The translations under genes were made by a program, and so were the position numbers. 64,000 nucleotides of DNA from a virus, in IMG/VR virus record IMGVR_UViG_3300021368_000006, positions 1-64,000 of that record; one strand, given 5' to 3'. Below, in pieces: positions 1 to 6,173 of the stretch; the first letter of the stretch is position 1, and each line of letters starts with the position of its first letter. The notes beneath the pieces are model-generated. The model saw nothing but the letters and a program-made list of their open reading frames with translations. It searched no databases and was not told where the DNA came from.

Positions 1-119
1 AGAAAGATTCTGAGATTGATTGGGATCGTGCCCCTAGTAAACTCAATTCAGTTTCTGATGGAAGTTTGCCGTTTGGATATCCTGCATTTCATGAAGATGA
101 ACAAATAAAGTATGAGTAA
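1..119 (+). CDS. C-terminal end of a truncated unknown protein
   Basis: The frame is open from the left edge to a TAA at 117-119 and gives 38 residues ending in DEQIKYE. The start lies outside the window. It is acidic and shows no motif I recognise. It is followed within 3 nt by another small gene on the same strand, so it probably belongs to the same operon. Confidence 0.5.
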   Translation, partial: KDSEIDWDRAPSKLNSVSDGSLPFGYPAFHEDEQIKYE

Positions 120-121
120 TC

Positions 122-193
122 ATGGAATTTATTTTTTTAATATTCGCACTCTTTATTGTTGCCTTCTGGTGGATTCTTAAAGGAGAAGATTGA
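122..193 (+). CDS. Predicted 23-residue single-span membrane peptide
   Basis: ATG at 122 opens a 23-codon frame (MEFIFLIFALFIVAFWWILK...) that is almost wholly hydrophobic with a charged tail, as in a single transmembrane helix. Its TGA overlaps the ATG of the next gene (TGATG), a typical translational-coupling arrangement. No family is recognised. Short length makes it uncertain, but the tight packing on both sides supports it. Confidence 0.4.
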   Translation: MEFIFLIFALFIVAFWWILKGED

Positions 194-435
194 TGAAGTG
201 GTTAATTTTATTTGTCATGATGAATACAGAACCATTTGTAGTAAAGAGTCTGCAATTCGATACACAGAACGAATGCAAGAGTTTCATTAATAACCCTGCA
301 AATAGTGATCGTCTTGCAATAGAGGTGATTTCGATTGCTGGATTTAATGATGAAATTGTCAATGTTGCATGTCTGCCTGCAAATAGAATTACGAAAGAGT
401 TATTGAATGAAGTTAAGACAAGTTACACTCGTTGA
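193..435 (+). CDS. Small exported or membrane-anchored protein, unknown function
   Basis: I chose ATG 193, coupled to the preceding stop and preceded by AAAGGAGAAG. The 80-residue product starts MKWLILFVMMN, a short hydrophobic N-terminus that could be a signal or anchor. It continues with a segment holding a Cys in a 'Q-N-E-C-K' context and a second Cys later (VACLP). The protein at 11629 has the same layout (hydrophobic start, Thr/Val-rich strand, then xxEC), so the two may be distant paralogues. No known family recognised. Confidence 0.6.
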   Translation: MKWLILFVMMNTEPFVVKSLQFDTQNECKSFINNPANSDRLAIEVISIAGFNDEIVNVACLPANRITKELLNEVKTSYTR

Positions 436-538
436 ATTGAGAAAGATTCTTACAGAGAATAATCTAGAATTCTTTATTAAGAAAGAAAAAGATAATATTG
501 TAAAAGTTAATTTTATCGTTAAGGAAGAGACTGAGTGA
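407..538 (+). CDS. Small lysine-rich hypothetical protein
   Basis: A 43-codon frame from ATG 407 (MKLRQVTLVELRKILTENN...) overlaps the preceding gene by 29 nt in another frame. It ends at TGA 536-538, which overlaps the GTG start of the next gene. The head-to-tail overlaps and amphipathic helical composition suggest a real small gene. No motif is recognised. Confidence 0.4.
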   Translation: MKLRQVTLVELRKILTENNLEFFIKKEKDNIVKVNFIVKEETE

Positions 539-708
539 AATTTCTAAAAGAGATTACAGAGTGGGAATATCCTAATCATATCTATGCTTTTGAGAATGGA
601 CAATGTGTAGGATATATTAAACAAGGTACAAAAGAATTACTGAGATTTAATAAACCCTCTAAGCAGTTCAGTAAGTCACGAAGAAAGTTCGTAGAAGTTA
701 CAATTTAA
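535..708 (+). CDS. Small basic phage protein starting with GTG
   Basis: The frame opens at GTG 535, overlapping the previous TGA (GTGA), and runs 57 codons to TAA 706-708. The sequence has a compact pattern (GQCVGYIKQGTKELLRFNKP followed by FSKSRRKFVE) that looks like a small beta protein with a basic C-terminus. I have an impression of similar short proteins in marine T4-like phages, but cannot name a family. It is the last gene of the leftmost operon. Confidence 0.5.
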   Translation: MKFLKEITEWEYPNHIYAFENGQCVGYIKQGTKELLRFNKPSKQFSKSRRKFVEVTI

Positions 709-768
709 CACAACTAAAATAAGAGTAATTTCGTAGTATACTCTATAGATAAACTAAGGAGAAATGCT

Positions 769-972
769 ATGAAAAAATTAATATTCTTTTTGCCATTCTT
801 GGTATCATGTACAGGTATAACAGAAACAAATTCTAATAGAGAATTACCAGAGTTTGACTGGATGCCAAATTCATTACAATGGGAACATAATATAAGAAAT
901 TGTAGGAGTCAGCCTCAGTGCAATCCTGCAGATTTATTTAATCGAACAGGGTATGTAAATACAATAGGATAA
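769..972 (+). CDS. Small predicted lipoprotein
   Basis: ATG 769 follows AAGGAG with good spacing. The 67-residue product begins MKKLIFFLPFLVSC, a basic n-region, hydrophobic core and an LVSC lipobox ending at Cys14. This predicts signal peptidase II processing and an envelope location. The mature part is short, polar and has two further cysteines (NCRSQPQC). Small phage lipoproteins can act in superinfection exclusion or lysis (Rz1-like), but nothing here decides between these. Confidence 0.6.
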   Translation: MKKLIFFLPFLVSCTGITETNSNRELPEFDWMPNSLQWEHNIRNCRSQPQCNPADLFNRTGYVNTIG

Positions 973-976
973 GGAG

Positions 977-1063
977 ATGTATCGAATCATTACAAAGACA
1001 GAATTACTGAGTATTCTGATAGTCGTTTTTAGTCTTTCATGGACATATATGCAATTAACCTGA
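977..1063 (+). CDS. Possible 28-residue membrane peptide
   Basis: A frame from ATG 977 to TGA 1061-1063 encodes MYRIITKTELLSILIVVFSL..., a short basic N-terminus and one hydrophobic stretch. AAGGAG lies directly against the ATG, too close for an ideal ribosome site, so I am unsure it is translated. It may be only 5' sequence of the next transcript. Confidence 0.3.
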   Translation: MYRIITKTELLSILIVVFSLSWTYMQLT

Positions 1064-1069
1064 AAGAGT

Positions 1070-1077
1070 TATAAATA
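1070..1077 (+). promoter_or_regulatory. T4-type late promoter element TATAAATA
   Basis: Exact match to the T4 late-promoter -10 element, located 20 nt upstream of the 41-codon gene at 1098. A gp33 co-activator gene is present in the window, which fits gp55/gp33-type late transcription. A single 8-mer in AT-rich DNA can arise by chance. Confidence 0.45.
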
Positions 1078-1097
1078 GGACTCAGAGGGGAAAAACC

Positions 1098-1223
1098 ATG
1101 GAAAAATTGTCAACGTTTTTAGGATACTGCAGTAGAGAAGAATGCTTTGCGTATGGAGTATTGATAGGACTACTTACACACTGTGTTATAATGAACTGCA
1201 TACCAAGAATTCTTGGAATATAA
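1098..1223 (+). CDS. Small cysteine-containing membrane protein
   Basis: ATG 1098 is preceded by GAGGGG. The 41-residue product has one hydrophobic helix (AYGVLIGLLTHCVIM) and four Cys residues. It lies alone behind a late-promoter match at 1070. No family is recognised. Small membrane proteins of this size in phages are often lysis or exclusion factors, but this is only a possibility. Confidence 0.45.
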   Translation: MEKLSTFLGYCSREECFAYGVLIGLLTHCVIMNCIPRILGI

Positions 1224-1454
1224 TAAGAAATTTATCCAAATCATCCCACGTTTTCCCACAAAGACCCACAAAAAACCATTGAATCTGTTGCAGAAACCAT
1301 AGAAATACGAGGGCTACAAGTTTTTACCCCCTTGGTCTAAATCTGCGGAGCAAATTTCTGCTCGCCGCTGAGGGGTTCGAAACAAATCATAGATAATATC
1401 GATGATATCTCAGAGAATTATCGAAAAAATCCATGAAAAAACCTTCGAAAATGC
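1224..1454 (+). other. Non-coding segment with a compound hairpin
   Basis: No convincing reading frame. Between about 1330 and 1380 there is an inner hairpin (GCGGAGCA paired with TGCT..CCGC across AAATTTC) enclosed by a CCCCT-rich and an AGGGG-rich strand. A TTCGAAA resembling a T-loop follows. It does not fold as a tRNA. It could be a regulatory or small RNA or part of an origin region; nothing decides this. Confidence 0.3.
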
Positions 1455-1483
1455 TTGACAGGGTCTCTAGGCCATGCGAAAAT
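1455..1483 (+). promoter_or_regulatory. Sigma-70-like promoter for the metalloprotease gene
   Basis: TTGACA at 1455-1460, a 17-bp spacer and GAAAAT at 1478-1483 as a weak -10. A perfect 12-bp palindrome (AATATGCATATT, 1481-1492) overlaps the start region and could be an operator. Confidence 0.45.
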
Positions 1484-1514
1484 ATGCATATTGTTTGGTT
1501 AGAGATATTACTGT

Positions 1515-1901
1515 ATGGCTACGATTGCACTGGGACGTATTAAAGACTCTGCAAAAGTATATCAATATGTAAAAGATCTAGAAAAAGATCTAGGTATTAA
1601 TCGATATTATTCCCGCCTTATTCAAATCCGTTTTCGAAAAGATTTAGATGATTGTCTTGGACTCTGTTGGGGTACTGAGAAACTTGTCTATATCGATATC
1701 TTAAAGACATCTGATATGAACCAGATGATGACTACACTTGCTCATGAAATGGTTCACGCAAAACAAATAATCAAGAAAGAATTGGTTGACGGATATATGT
1801 ATAAAGGCCGTAATTATTATGACTGTAATTACGAGACACAGCCTTGGGAGATATCTGCTTATGCTCAGGAAGAAAAATTATTTAAAAAAAATTGGAAATA
1901 A
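1515..1901 (+). CDS. SprT-like zinc metalloprotease-fold protein (paralogue 1)
   Basis: The 128-residue product has the zinc-protease signature HEMVH at residues 77-81 (two His ligands and catalytic Glu78), set in a helix 'TTLAHEMVHAKQ'. A downstream conserved 'PWEISA' with Glu112 may supply the third ligand. This resembles the small SprT-like/HExxH proteins of T4-like phages, whose substrate is unknown. The gene at 6174 has the same core (HEMVHVKQ ... RPWEIEA), so the two are paralogues. It stands alone behind its own promoter. Catalytic activity is inferred from the motif only. Confidence 0.7.
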   Translation: MATIALGRIKDSAKVYQYVKDLEKDLGINRYYSRLIQIRFRKDLDDCLGLCWGTEKLVYIDILKTSDMNQMMTTLAHEMVHAKQIIKKELVDGYMYKGRNYYDCNYETQPWEISAYAQEEKLFKKNWK

Positions 1902-1914
1902 TTTAAAAAAGTGC

Positions 1915-1943
1915 TTGACTTCTTCTTGACAAACTGTTATATT
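1915..1943 (+). promoter_or_regulatory. Sigma-70-like promoter
   Basis: TTGACT (1915-1920), 17-bp spacer, TATATT (1938-1943). It lies 52 nt before the ATG of the gene at 1996. A second TTGACA at 1926 has no matching -10 at proper distance. Confidence 0.7.
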
Positions 1944-1995
1944 AACTATGCTGATGATGATTCAGATAAATTTAAATATTCTATGGAGATTGTGA

Positions 1996-2244
1996 ATGAC
2001 TCATGAAGTTTGGATAGATGCAGAAGCTATGAAAGGTGTTCCTGATGCTTTCTCAGATGTTCTCTCAGAGAAGATTGAAGAAATCTTAGGGCCACTGAAT
2101 AAGAGATCATGTCCTTGTGATACTTGTCCTTTAGCTGCTTCATGTATGGTAAATGAAACTGAATGTTCAGCCTTTCGTAACTGGGCTAGTAAGGGAGACT
2201 TCTTAGACGGCCAAGTAGGTAAACATGTTCGTGCTATGAGTTAG
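1996..2244 (+). CDS. Cysteine-rich putative metal-binding protein
   Basis: An 82-residue protein with a cluster of six cysteines between residues 39 and 58 (SCPCDTCP, then C-x-V-N-E-T-E-C). This is followed by a conserved-looking 'FRNWASKGDF'. The spacing suggests a zinc or iron-sulfur site. I have an impression of similar 'C-x2-C...W...GD' proteins in other marine phages but cannot name a family. Start chosen at ATG 1996 behind GGAG. It is cotranscribed with the 2256 gene and shares its terminator at 2556. Confidence 0.55.
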   Translation: MTHEVWIDAEAMKGVPDAFSDVLSEKIEEILGPLNKRSCPCDTCPLAASCMVNETECSAFRNWASKGDFLDGQVGKHVRAMS

Positions 2245-2255
2245 GAGAGTTAGAT

Positions 2256-2495
2256 ATGAATACTGTTTTTGATATGCAAAGACAATCCATTCTAAATGAA
2301 GCCTTTGATGTTTTGACAGAAGGTATGGAGAATTGGAAAGATCCTATTGAGAATGTTAGAATATTCTCAAAGGATTTCGACATCATGAATGAAGCCTGTA
2401 TTCATTTTACAGGTAGTGAATTAAGAGTAATGAGTAGTGAAGATGAGTATGTGACTGTGAGTGCTGATGGCTATTATTTGACCATCGGTGCATGA
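2256..2495 (+). CDS. Hypothetical acidic protein
   Basis: 79 residues, acidic, starting at ATG 2256 behind TTAGGAGAG. The C-terminal half has alternating strand-like segments (HFTGSELRVMSS, YVTVSADGYYLTIG), suggesting a small beta domain. No family recognised. It closes a two-gene operon that ends in the terminator at 2556. Confidence 0.5.
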   Translation: MNTVFDMQRQSILNEAFDVLTEGMENWKDPIENVRIFSKDFDIMNEACIHFTGSELRVMSSEDEYVTVSADGYYLTIGA

Positions 2496-2555
2496 TATTT
2501 TACCTAAGTAGTATTAGGAACTGACTGAAATATCTCCTTAGATAATGGTAACTTG

Positions 2556-2594
2556 CCCTTAGGGAGTCTGCAAGGATTCTCTAAGGGTTTTTTT
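2556..2594 (+). terminator. Rho-independent terminator
   Basis: Stem CCCTTAG (2556-2562) with CTAAGGG (2581-2587), extended by weaker inner pairs, followed by seven T. The apical region holds AGTCTGCAAG, which recurs in the next hairpin at 2694. Confidence 0.8.
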
Positions 2595-2681
2595 ATTTGT
2601 CATCTTCGAAAATACTTAGAGTGTAACTTTAAATTTATGGGACTCCTAAAAAATATTGCGGAGATGATATAGTCACCCGAC

Positions 2682-2733
2682 ACGCCTCTAAAAAGTCTGC
2701 AAGTTTTCTAAAAGGTGTTTTTAAAAAATTTTT
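2682..2733 (+). terminator. Second terminator-like hairpin with a shared loop sequence
   Basis: ACGCCT (2682-2687) pairs with AGGTGT (2713-2718) with inner A/T pairing and T-rich tracts after it. The loop AGTCTGCAAG (2694-2703) is identical to that of the terminator at 2556. The stem is weak, so termination here is less certain. Confidence 0.45.
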
Positions 2734-2788
2734 TTTGGGGGGTAAAATCTCTAAATACCTTTAAGAGAGAAAAAGAAGGAATAACACA

Positions 2789-3355
2789 ATGCGAGAAAGT
2801 CTTGCAAGAAGTATGACAAAGTTTTTTAGGTTTTTTGCAGATACATTCTTTGCAAAGCGTTATGGACATCGTGCAGTAGTCTTAGAGACAATTGCAGGAG
2901 TCCCAGGCATGGTTGCAGGAATGTGGATTCATCTCAAGTCTCTAAGACAAGCAAAGACAGGTTACGGCCCTATGATTAGAGAACTTCTCGCAGAAGCAGA
3001 AAATGAACGTATGCATTTAATGTTCTTTATAGAGATTGCAAAACCTAATTGGTTAGAAAGACAGATTATTCTAATTGCACAGATACTCTTTTGGAATTTC
3101 TATTTCTTATTATACGTTCTCAGTCCAAAGACAGCACATCTTATGATACATTACTTCGAAGATGAAGCCGTCAAATCCTACACAGAATACCTAGCAATGA
3201 TAGAGAATAAACAAATAGAAAATGTTCCAGCACCACAATTAGCAATCGATTACTATGGTTTAAATCAGAATGCACGTTTATCGGATATGATAAAGTGTGT
3301 AAGAGAAGATGAAAGAAAACATTCAGAAGTGAATAAGAAGTTCTCTAATGTCTGA
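2789..3355 (+). CDS. aox: Alternative oxidase (ubiquinol/plastoquinol oxidase family)
   Basis: A membrane-associated diiron enzyme family that oxidises quinol and reduces oxygen to water without pumping protons. All six expected iron ligands can be placed: Glu33 (VLET), Glu73 and His76 (NERMHL), Glu124 (YFEDEA), Glu175 and His178 (REDERKH). The spacing matches the family closely. The sequence also has the LFWNFYF hydrophobic segment. At 188 residues it is a short, core-only version lacking an organellar N-terminal extension. Start ATG 2789 sits behind AAGGA. It overlaps the next gene by 8 nt and lies in a three-gene unit with a membrane protein and a hydrolase. Cyanophages carry the related PTOX gene; here the tmRNA argues for a non-cyanobacterial host. 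Function as a respiratory bypass during infection is an inference. Confidence 0.9.
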   Translation: MRESLARSMTKFFRFFADTFFAKRYGHRAVVLETIAGVPGMVAGMWIHLKSLRQAKTGYGPMIRELLAEAENERMHLMFFIEIAKPNWLERQIILIAQILFWNFYFLLYVLSPKTAHLMIHYFEDEAVKSYTEYLAMIENKQIENVPAPQLAIDYYGLNQNARLSDMIKCVREDERKHSEVNKKFSNV

Positions 3356-3650
3356 TATCCTAGTATTTCTAATTGTTTTTCTTCCTATCTGTTGGTGGGT
3401 TTGGTGGATGAATAAGGATACACCGAAAACAAAACTGGACTTTGGCCCAGAACGTCCGAAGTCTTTACGTTCCTTTGATGGATTTCTATACATTCTATGG
3501 AACTGGAAGTCTTATCTAGCAAAGACAGTCTGGATCGGCGCAATGCCATTTATTTGGTACTATGATGGATTCGGCGCCTTTACGACTTGGTTATTCTTTG
3601 GAGGCATTTTAATACTTCTTGGAAGATTTTGGGAGTTGTTTAAGAGATGA
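3348..3650 (+). CDS. Predicted membrane protein linked to the alternative oxidase
   Basis: 100 residues, Trp-rich, with an N-terminal hydrophobic helix (ILVFLIVFLPICWWVWW), a polar middle, and two further hydrophobic stretches near the C-terminus. It starts inside the oxidase gene (8-nt overlap) and overlaps the hydrolase by 4 nt, so the three are likely translationally coupled. No family recognised. It could help anchor or regulate the oxidase, but only the gene order suggests this. Confidence 0.65.
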   Translation: MSDILVFLIVFLPICWWVWWMNKDTPKTKLDFGPERPKSLRSFDGFLYILWNWKSYLAKTVWIGAMPFIWYYDGFGAFTTWLFFGGILILLGRFWELFKR

Positions 3651-4243
3651 GAATTGTTTACATTCACGGTGCAACCGCAACTGAAAGAACCTTTGCGTTT
3701 ATTCAAAAAAATATCAATGCAAAGAATCCAATATACCTTAACTATAATTCCAAAGATGCAACTGCGAAAGAGAACCTAGACTTTCTAAAGGAAACGTTGA
3801 GAGAACAAATGCGTCCTAATGACAAGTTATTTTATATTATGCATTCTCTAGGAGGCATCTACGGAATCTACTTGCAGGAAGAATTTGCATACAACTCTTC
3901 GTTTGCGGTTTCACTTGCAACTCCTTTCAATGGTTCTGAAGTAGCACAATGGGGAAGATGGGTTGCACCTCAATATCAATTGTTTGCAGATATCGTTCCT
4001 ACCAGTCGATTTATCACAGAGTCACGAAAGATTAGAATTGCAATTCCTTGGAAACAGGTGATTACAACAACTGGAGATATTCCTTTAATAGCAGGAAAGA
4101 ATGATGGCGTAGTCACAATGGAATCTATGATGAGTCGAGAGGATGTTGATTACTATGCAATTGACCGTAATCACTACGAGATTGTTCAATCAAAAAGAAC
4201 TGTCAGTTTGATTTCAGACTGTTTAAAGGGAATTCGGAAGTGA
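3647..4243 (+). CDS. Alpha/beta-hydrolase (lipase/esterase-like)
   Basis: 198 residues with the classical hydrolase layout. There is an N-terminal strand and oxyanion turn 'VYIHGAT', a nucleophile elbow 'HSLGG' with Ser67, an acid residue Asp153 in 'GKNDGVVT' and His176 in 'DRNHYEI'. This is a complete Ser-Asp-His triad in the right order, close to lipase/PGAP1-like esterases. The substrate is unknown; a lipid or ester in the host membrane is possible. Start ATG overlaps the preceding stop. Its end overlaps by 21 nt a convergent small gene on the minus strand. Confidence 0.75.
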   Translation: MRIVYIHGATATERTFAFIQKNINAKNPIYLNYNSKDATAKENLDFLKETLREQMRPNDKLFYIMHSLGGIYGIYLQEEFAYNSSFAVSLATPFNGSEVAQWGRWVAPQYQLFADIVPTSRFITESRKIRIAIPWKQVITTTGDIPLIAGKNDGVVTMESMMSREDVDYYAIDRNHYEIVQSKRTVSLISDCLKGIRK

Positions 4244-4414
4244 CGGTGGGAGTTTTCTCTCGTAGTTCAAAATCTTTTCTTTGAGTTCTTTCTCTTGTTT
4301 CTTTGCAAGATAGAGTGCCATCTCCAGTGAATTGATTTTATCGTGTGCAATATTGAGAGATTCTTCTAAGACTCGCATTCTTTCCATGGTTCTATTGGGG
4401 TTTCCTTCCGACAT
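4223..4414 (-). CDS. Small coiled-coil protein on the minus strand
   Basis: 63 residues with clear heptads from about residue 10 to 55 (MRVLEESLNIAHDKINSLEM..., KKQEKELKEKI), predicting a coiled coil. A good ribosome site (AGGAG, 11 nt upstream on the minus strand) precedes the ATG at 4414. A plausible minus-strand promoter lies at 4447-4475. It converges on the hydrolase with a short overlap. It is the only minus-strand gene in this part of the window. No function can be assigned. Confidence 0.55.
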   Translation of the reverse strand: MSEGNPNRTMERMRVLEESLNIAHDKINSLEMALYLAKKQEKELKEKILNYERKLPPSLPNSL

Positions 4415-4446
4415 TTTCTATTGACTCCTGTAAGACTTTCTGATAT

Positions 4447-4475
4447 AGTATATGTATAAATAGAAATGAGTCGAA
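4447..4475 (-). promoter_or_regulatory. Minus-strand sigma-70-like promoter
   Basis: Read on the minus strand: TTCGAC, 17 bp, TATACT, placed just upstream of the coiled-coil gene that starts at 4414. The -35 is imperfect. Confidence 0.45.
4455..4462 (+). promoter_or_regulatory. T4-type late promoter element TATAAATA
   Basis: Exact TATAAATA, followed by TAGAAATG. It points to the gene at 4524, about 60 nt downstream, and overlaps the divergent minus-strand promoter region. Confidence 0.4.
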
Positions 4476-4523
4476 AAATCGGTCAGGTCAAAGTCTTTAA
4501 TATAATATGAAAGGAACTGTGAA

Positions 4524-4775
4524 ATGGGATGGTGGAATAAACTAGCTCAAACTCAATTGAGTGAATGTGACTATGATAAACGTCATGGAGGCCCTTACGA
4601 TAGAGGAAGTGCGGATAGTTATTATAGACGAGCTTACAGTCCTCACTATTATAAAGGTGCGTCATACAATTCTGACCGTGTTGAAATGCAGGATATGACT
4701 GCTCAAGAAATTGTAGAGTACACTAAAGGTTATAATGACAACGAAGAACGTGGTGACTTCAAGGATTGGGGTTAA
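4524..4775 (+). CDS. Conserved-looking small phage protein rich in Tyr/Asp
   Basis: 83 residues. The central part (KRHGGPYDRGSADSYYRRAY followed by PHYY) and the end (EIVEYTKGY...GDFKDWG) look like a conserved small domain. I have an impression of similar short proteins in T4-like marine phages but cannot name the family or function. ATG 4524 follows AAGGAACTG. It is a single gene between a late-promoter match and the promoter at 4784. Confidence 0.6.
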   Translation: MGWWNKLAQTQLSECDYDKRHGGPYDRGSADSYYRRAYSPHYYKGASYNSDRVEMQDMTAQEIVEYTKGYNDNEERGDFKDWG

Positions 4776-4783
4776 AAAAGTAC

Positions 4784-4812
4784 TTGACAAGTTTCGTTCT
4801 TTCTGTCATAAT
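4784..4812 (+). promoter_or_regulatory. Sigma-70-like promoter
   Basis: TTGACA (4784-4789), 17-bp spacer, CATAAT (4807-4812), 30 nt before the ATG at 4843. It probably drives the short-gene operon to about 6107. Confidence 0.75.
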
Positions 4813-4842
4813 GTTATAGTGAAATAACGAAAGGATTAGATT

Positions 4843-5007
4843 ATGATTCGTTTTATGATTGGAATGTTGTTGGTTTTTGGTTCTGTTGGTGGACTTGAAC
4901 AGGATACTGCTACCTTTACGGAAGCAATTCTTGGTTCACTGCTTGGATTGACTCTTATGTTATGGGCAATTCCCAAACTTAATGCTCTTGCGGATGAAGA
5001 ATACTAG
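4843..5007 (+). CDS. Small two-helix membrane protein
   Basis: 54 residues from ATG 4843 (behind AAAGGA) to TAG 5005-5007. Two hydrophobic helices (IRFMIGMLLVFGSVGG and AILGSLLGLTLMLWAI) flank a short acidic turn 'LEQDTATFTE'. No specific function is known to me. First gene behind the promoter at 4784. Confidence 0.6.
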   Translation: MIRFMIGMLLVFGSVGGLEQDTATFTEAILGSLLGLTLMLWAIPKLNALADEEY

Positions 5008-5037
5008 ATTATATCGAAATCTTAAAGGAGACAAAAA

Positions 5038-5241
5038 ATGTCAATAGAAGCTTGGTTGTTAATTACTGCAGTCATTTTCACTGTGTTTGGTTTCATATGG
5101 GGCCGAGGAAACAAAAAAGAAAGTGATGTTGCAGCAATCGAAAACACTTTAGATCAACTCATCGATAATGGATACTTGCGTTTTCGTAAGGACAATGATG
5201 ATAACATTGAACTCTTAAAGTGGAATCATATCGGTGATTAG
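5038..5241 (+). CDS. Small N-terminally anchored membrane protein
   Basis: 67 residues. An N-terminal transmembrane helix (AWLLITAVIFTVFGFIWG) is followed by a basic stop-transfer 'GRGNKKE' and a soluble acidic domain. ATG 5038 follows AAAGGAG. Position and orientation indicate cotranscription with the neighbours. No function recognised. Confidence 0.55.
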   Translation: MSIEAWLLITAVIFTVFGFIWGRGNKKESDVAAIENTLDQLIDNGYLRFRKDNDDNIELLKWNHIGD

Positions 5242-5260
5242 TTTTTGAAAGGAACTAAAT

Positions 5261-5458
5261 ATGGATATACTATATGGAGTCCAAATCGAAATCGATGAGG
5301 GCGAATATGAATATGTTAGGAAACAAAAAGGAAATAGTTGGACGACAGCTGATTCCGTCTTAACGTTTGACAATAAAGAAGATGCTCTGATTGAAGCTAA
5401 AAAGTGGAACACTGGAGTTGTAGTAAATTTATCGAAACTTTCATCATGGAAAAGTTAG
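5261..5458 (+). CDS. Hypothetical protein
   Basis: 65 residues starting at ATG 5261 behind AAAGGAAC. Beta-strand-like N-terminal half (ILYGVQIEIDEGEYEYVR) and a helix with 'KEDALIEAKKW', giving a small alpha/beta appearance. No family recognised. It overlaps the next gene by 13 nt. Confidence 0.5.
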   Translation: MDILYGVQIEIDEGEYEYVRKQKGNSWTTADSVLTFDNKEDALIEAKKWNTGVVVNLSKLSSWKS

Positions 5459-5649
5459 AAGAAAATTTATTTCATAATAAAAGAACTATTGTGAAATACA
5501 GAGAAGCATTCCAACAAGGCGCATTAGCATGCCGTGAAGGACTTGGATTTGAACATTGTCCTTGGACGGATGATGATTTTCGAAAACAGGCATGGAGAGA
5601 TGGTTGGGAAACTGCAATGACTTGGGTTCTAGAGAAGGCATATTCTTAA
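5446..5649 (+). CDS. Ribosome modulation factor (RMF)-like protein
   Basis: I chose ATG 5446, 13 nt inside the previous gene, giving 67 residues. Residues 20-57 carry the RMF pattern: an 'A-x2-QG-x2-A-x3-G' helix, then 'CPW' in place of the usual 'CPY', then 'AW-x2-GW-x2-A'. In bacteria RMF binds 30S subunits and drives 70S dimerisation in stationary phase. Here it may act on host ribosomes or be a diverged relative with another role. The match is by motif only, so a structural or profile comparison is needed to be sure. Confidence 0.6.
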   Translation: MEKLEENLFHNKRTIVKYREAFQQGALACREGLGFEHCPWTDDDFRKQAWRDGWETAMTWVLEKAYS

Positions 5650-5678
5650 AAAATAAAAAATAAAAAATGGAGAATAAT

Positions 5679-5879
5679 ATGCATGAAGTACAGTTAGAAT
5701 TGTTTAGTGACCCACCATTGCCCCTTAAACATAACGAACACAATGAACGTATAGAGTATCTTGAATATATTATAACACAAATTGGTTTGAAAGTTAGAAC
5801 ATATCAAGAAACTAGAATAGATTCAGTTTTAGAAGTAATTCCATCATACATAGATGATTACTTTAGTAAATATAATTAA
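5679..5879 (+). CDS. Hypothetical helical protein
   Basis: ATG 5679 (MHEVQLELFSDPP...) is preferred over an in-frame ATG at 5667, because GGAG at 5670-5673 would serve 5679. 66 residues: a Pro-rich N-terminal segment, then a helical region and a Tyr-rich tail. No family recognised. Part of the operon starting at 4784. Confidence 0.5.
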   Translation: MHEVQLELFSDPPLPLKHNEHNERIEYLEYIITQIGLKVRTYQETRIDSVLEVIPSYIDDYFSKYN

Positions 5880-5891
5880 AAAGGATATCAA

Positions 5892-6107
5892 ATGTATCTA
5901 GAATGGTGGATGATTATCACCATCGGGATATTCTTTGTAGTCGCACTTACAAGAACTTGGAAAAAGGCACACTTTGAAGGTTTTTGTATGGGAGCAACCG
6001 TCTTATTAAACTCAATGGAAAAAGTAATTCCAGAAGATTCAGTCGAGTTTCATAAAATAGTTAAAGAATTAACAAATAACCCCGATAAAAAATATAAAAA
6101 ATCTTAA
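5892..6107 (+). CDS. Small membrane protein with one N-terminal helix
   Basis: 71 residues, ATG 5892 behind AAGGA. N-terminal helix (WWMIITIGIFFVVAL) then a basic, partly amphipathic domain. Resembles the layout of the protein at 5038 but without clear sequence identity. Last gene before the promoter at 6116. Confidence 0.5.
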   Translation: MYLEWWMIITIGIFFVVALTRTWKKAHFEGFCMGATVLLNSMEKVIPEDSVEFHKIVKELTNNPDKKYKKS

Positions 6108-6115
6108 AATAGAGC

Positions 6116-6144
6116 TTGACATTTGTATGTGGAGTACCTATATT
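6116..6144 (+). promoter_or_regulatory. Sigma-70-like promoter
   Basis: TTGACA (6116-6121), 17-bp spacer, TATATT (6139-6144), 29 nt before the ATG of the second metalloprotease paralogue. Confidence 0.8.
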
Positions 6145-6173
6145 AATAGTATAGGGAACAGTTAGAGGTTGTT

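Noticed and set aside
1300-1380. A tRNA-like element suggested by GGGGTTCGAAA
   Set aside because: No matching acceptor stem or anticodon arm, and the T-stem does not close.
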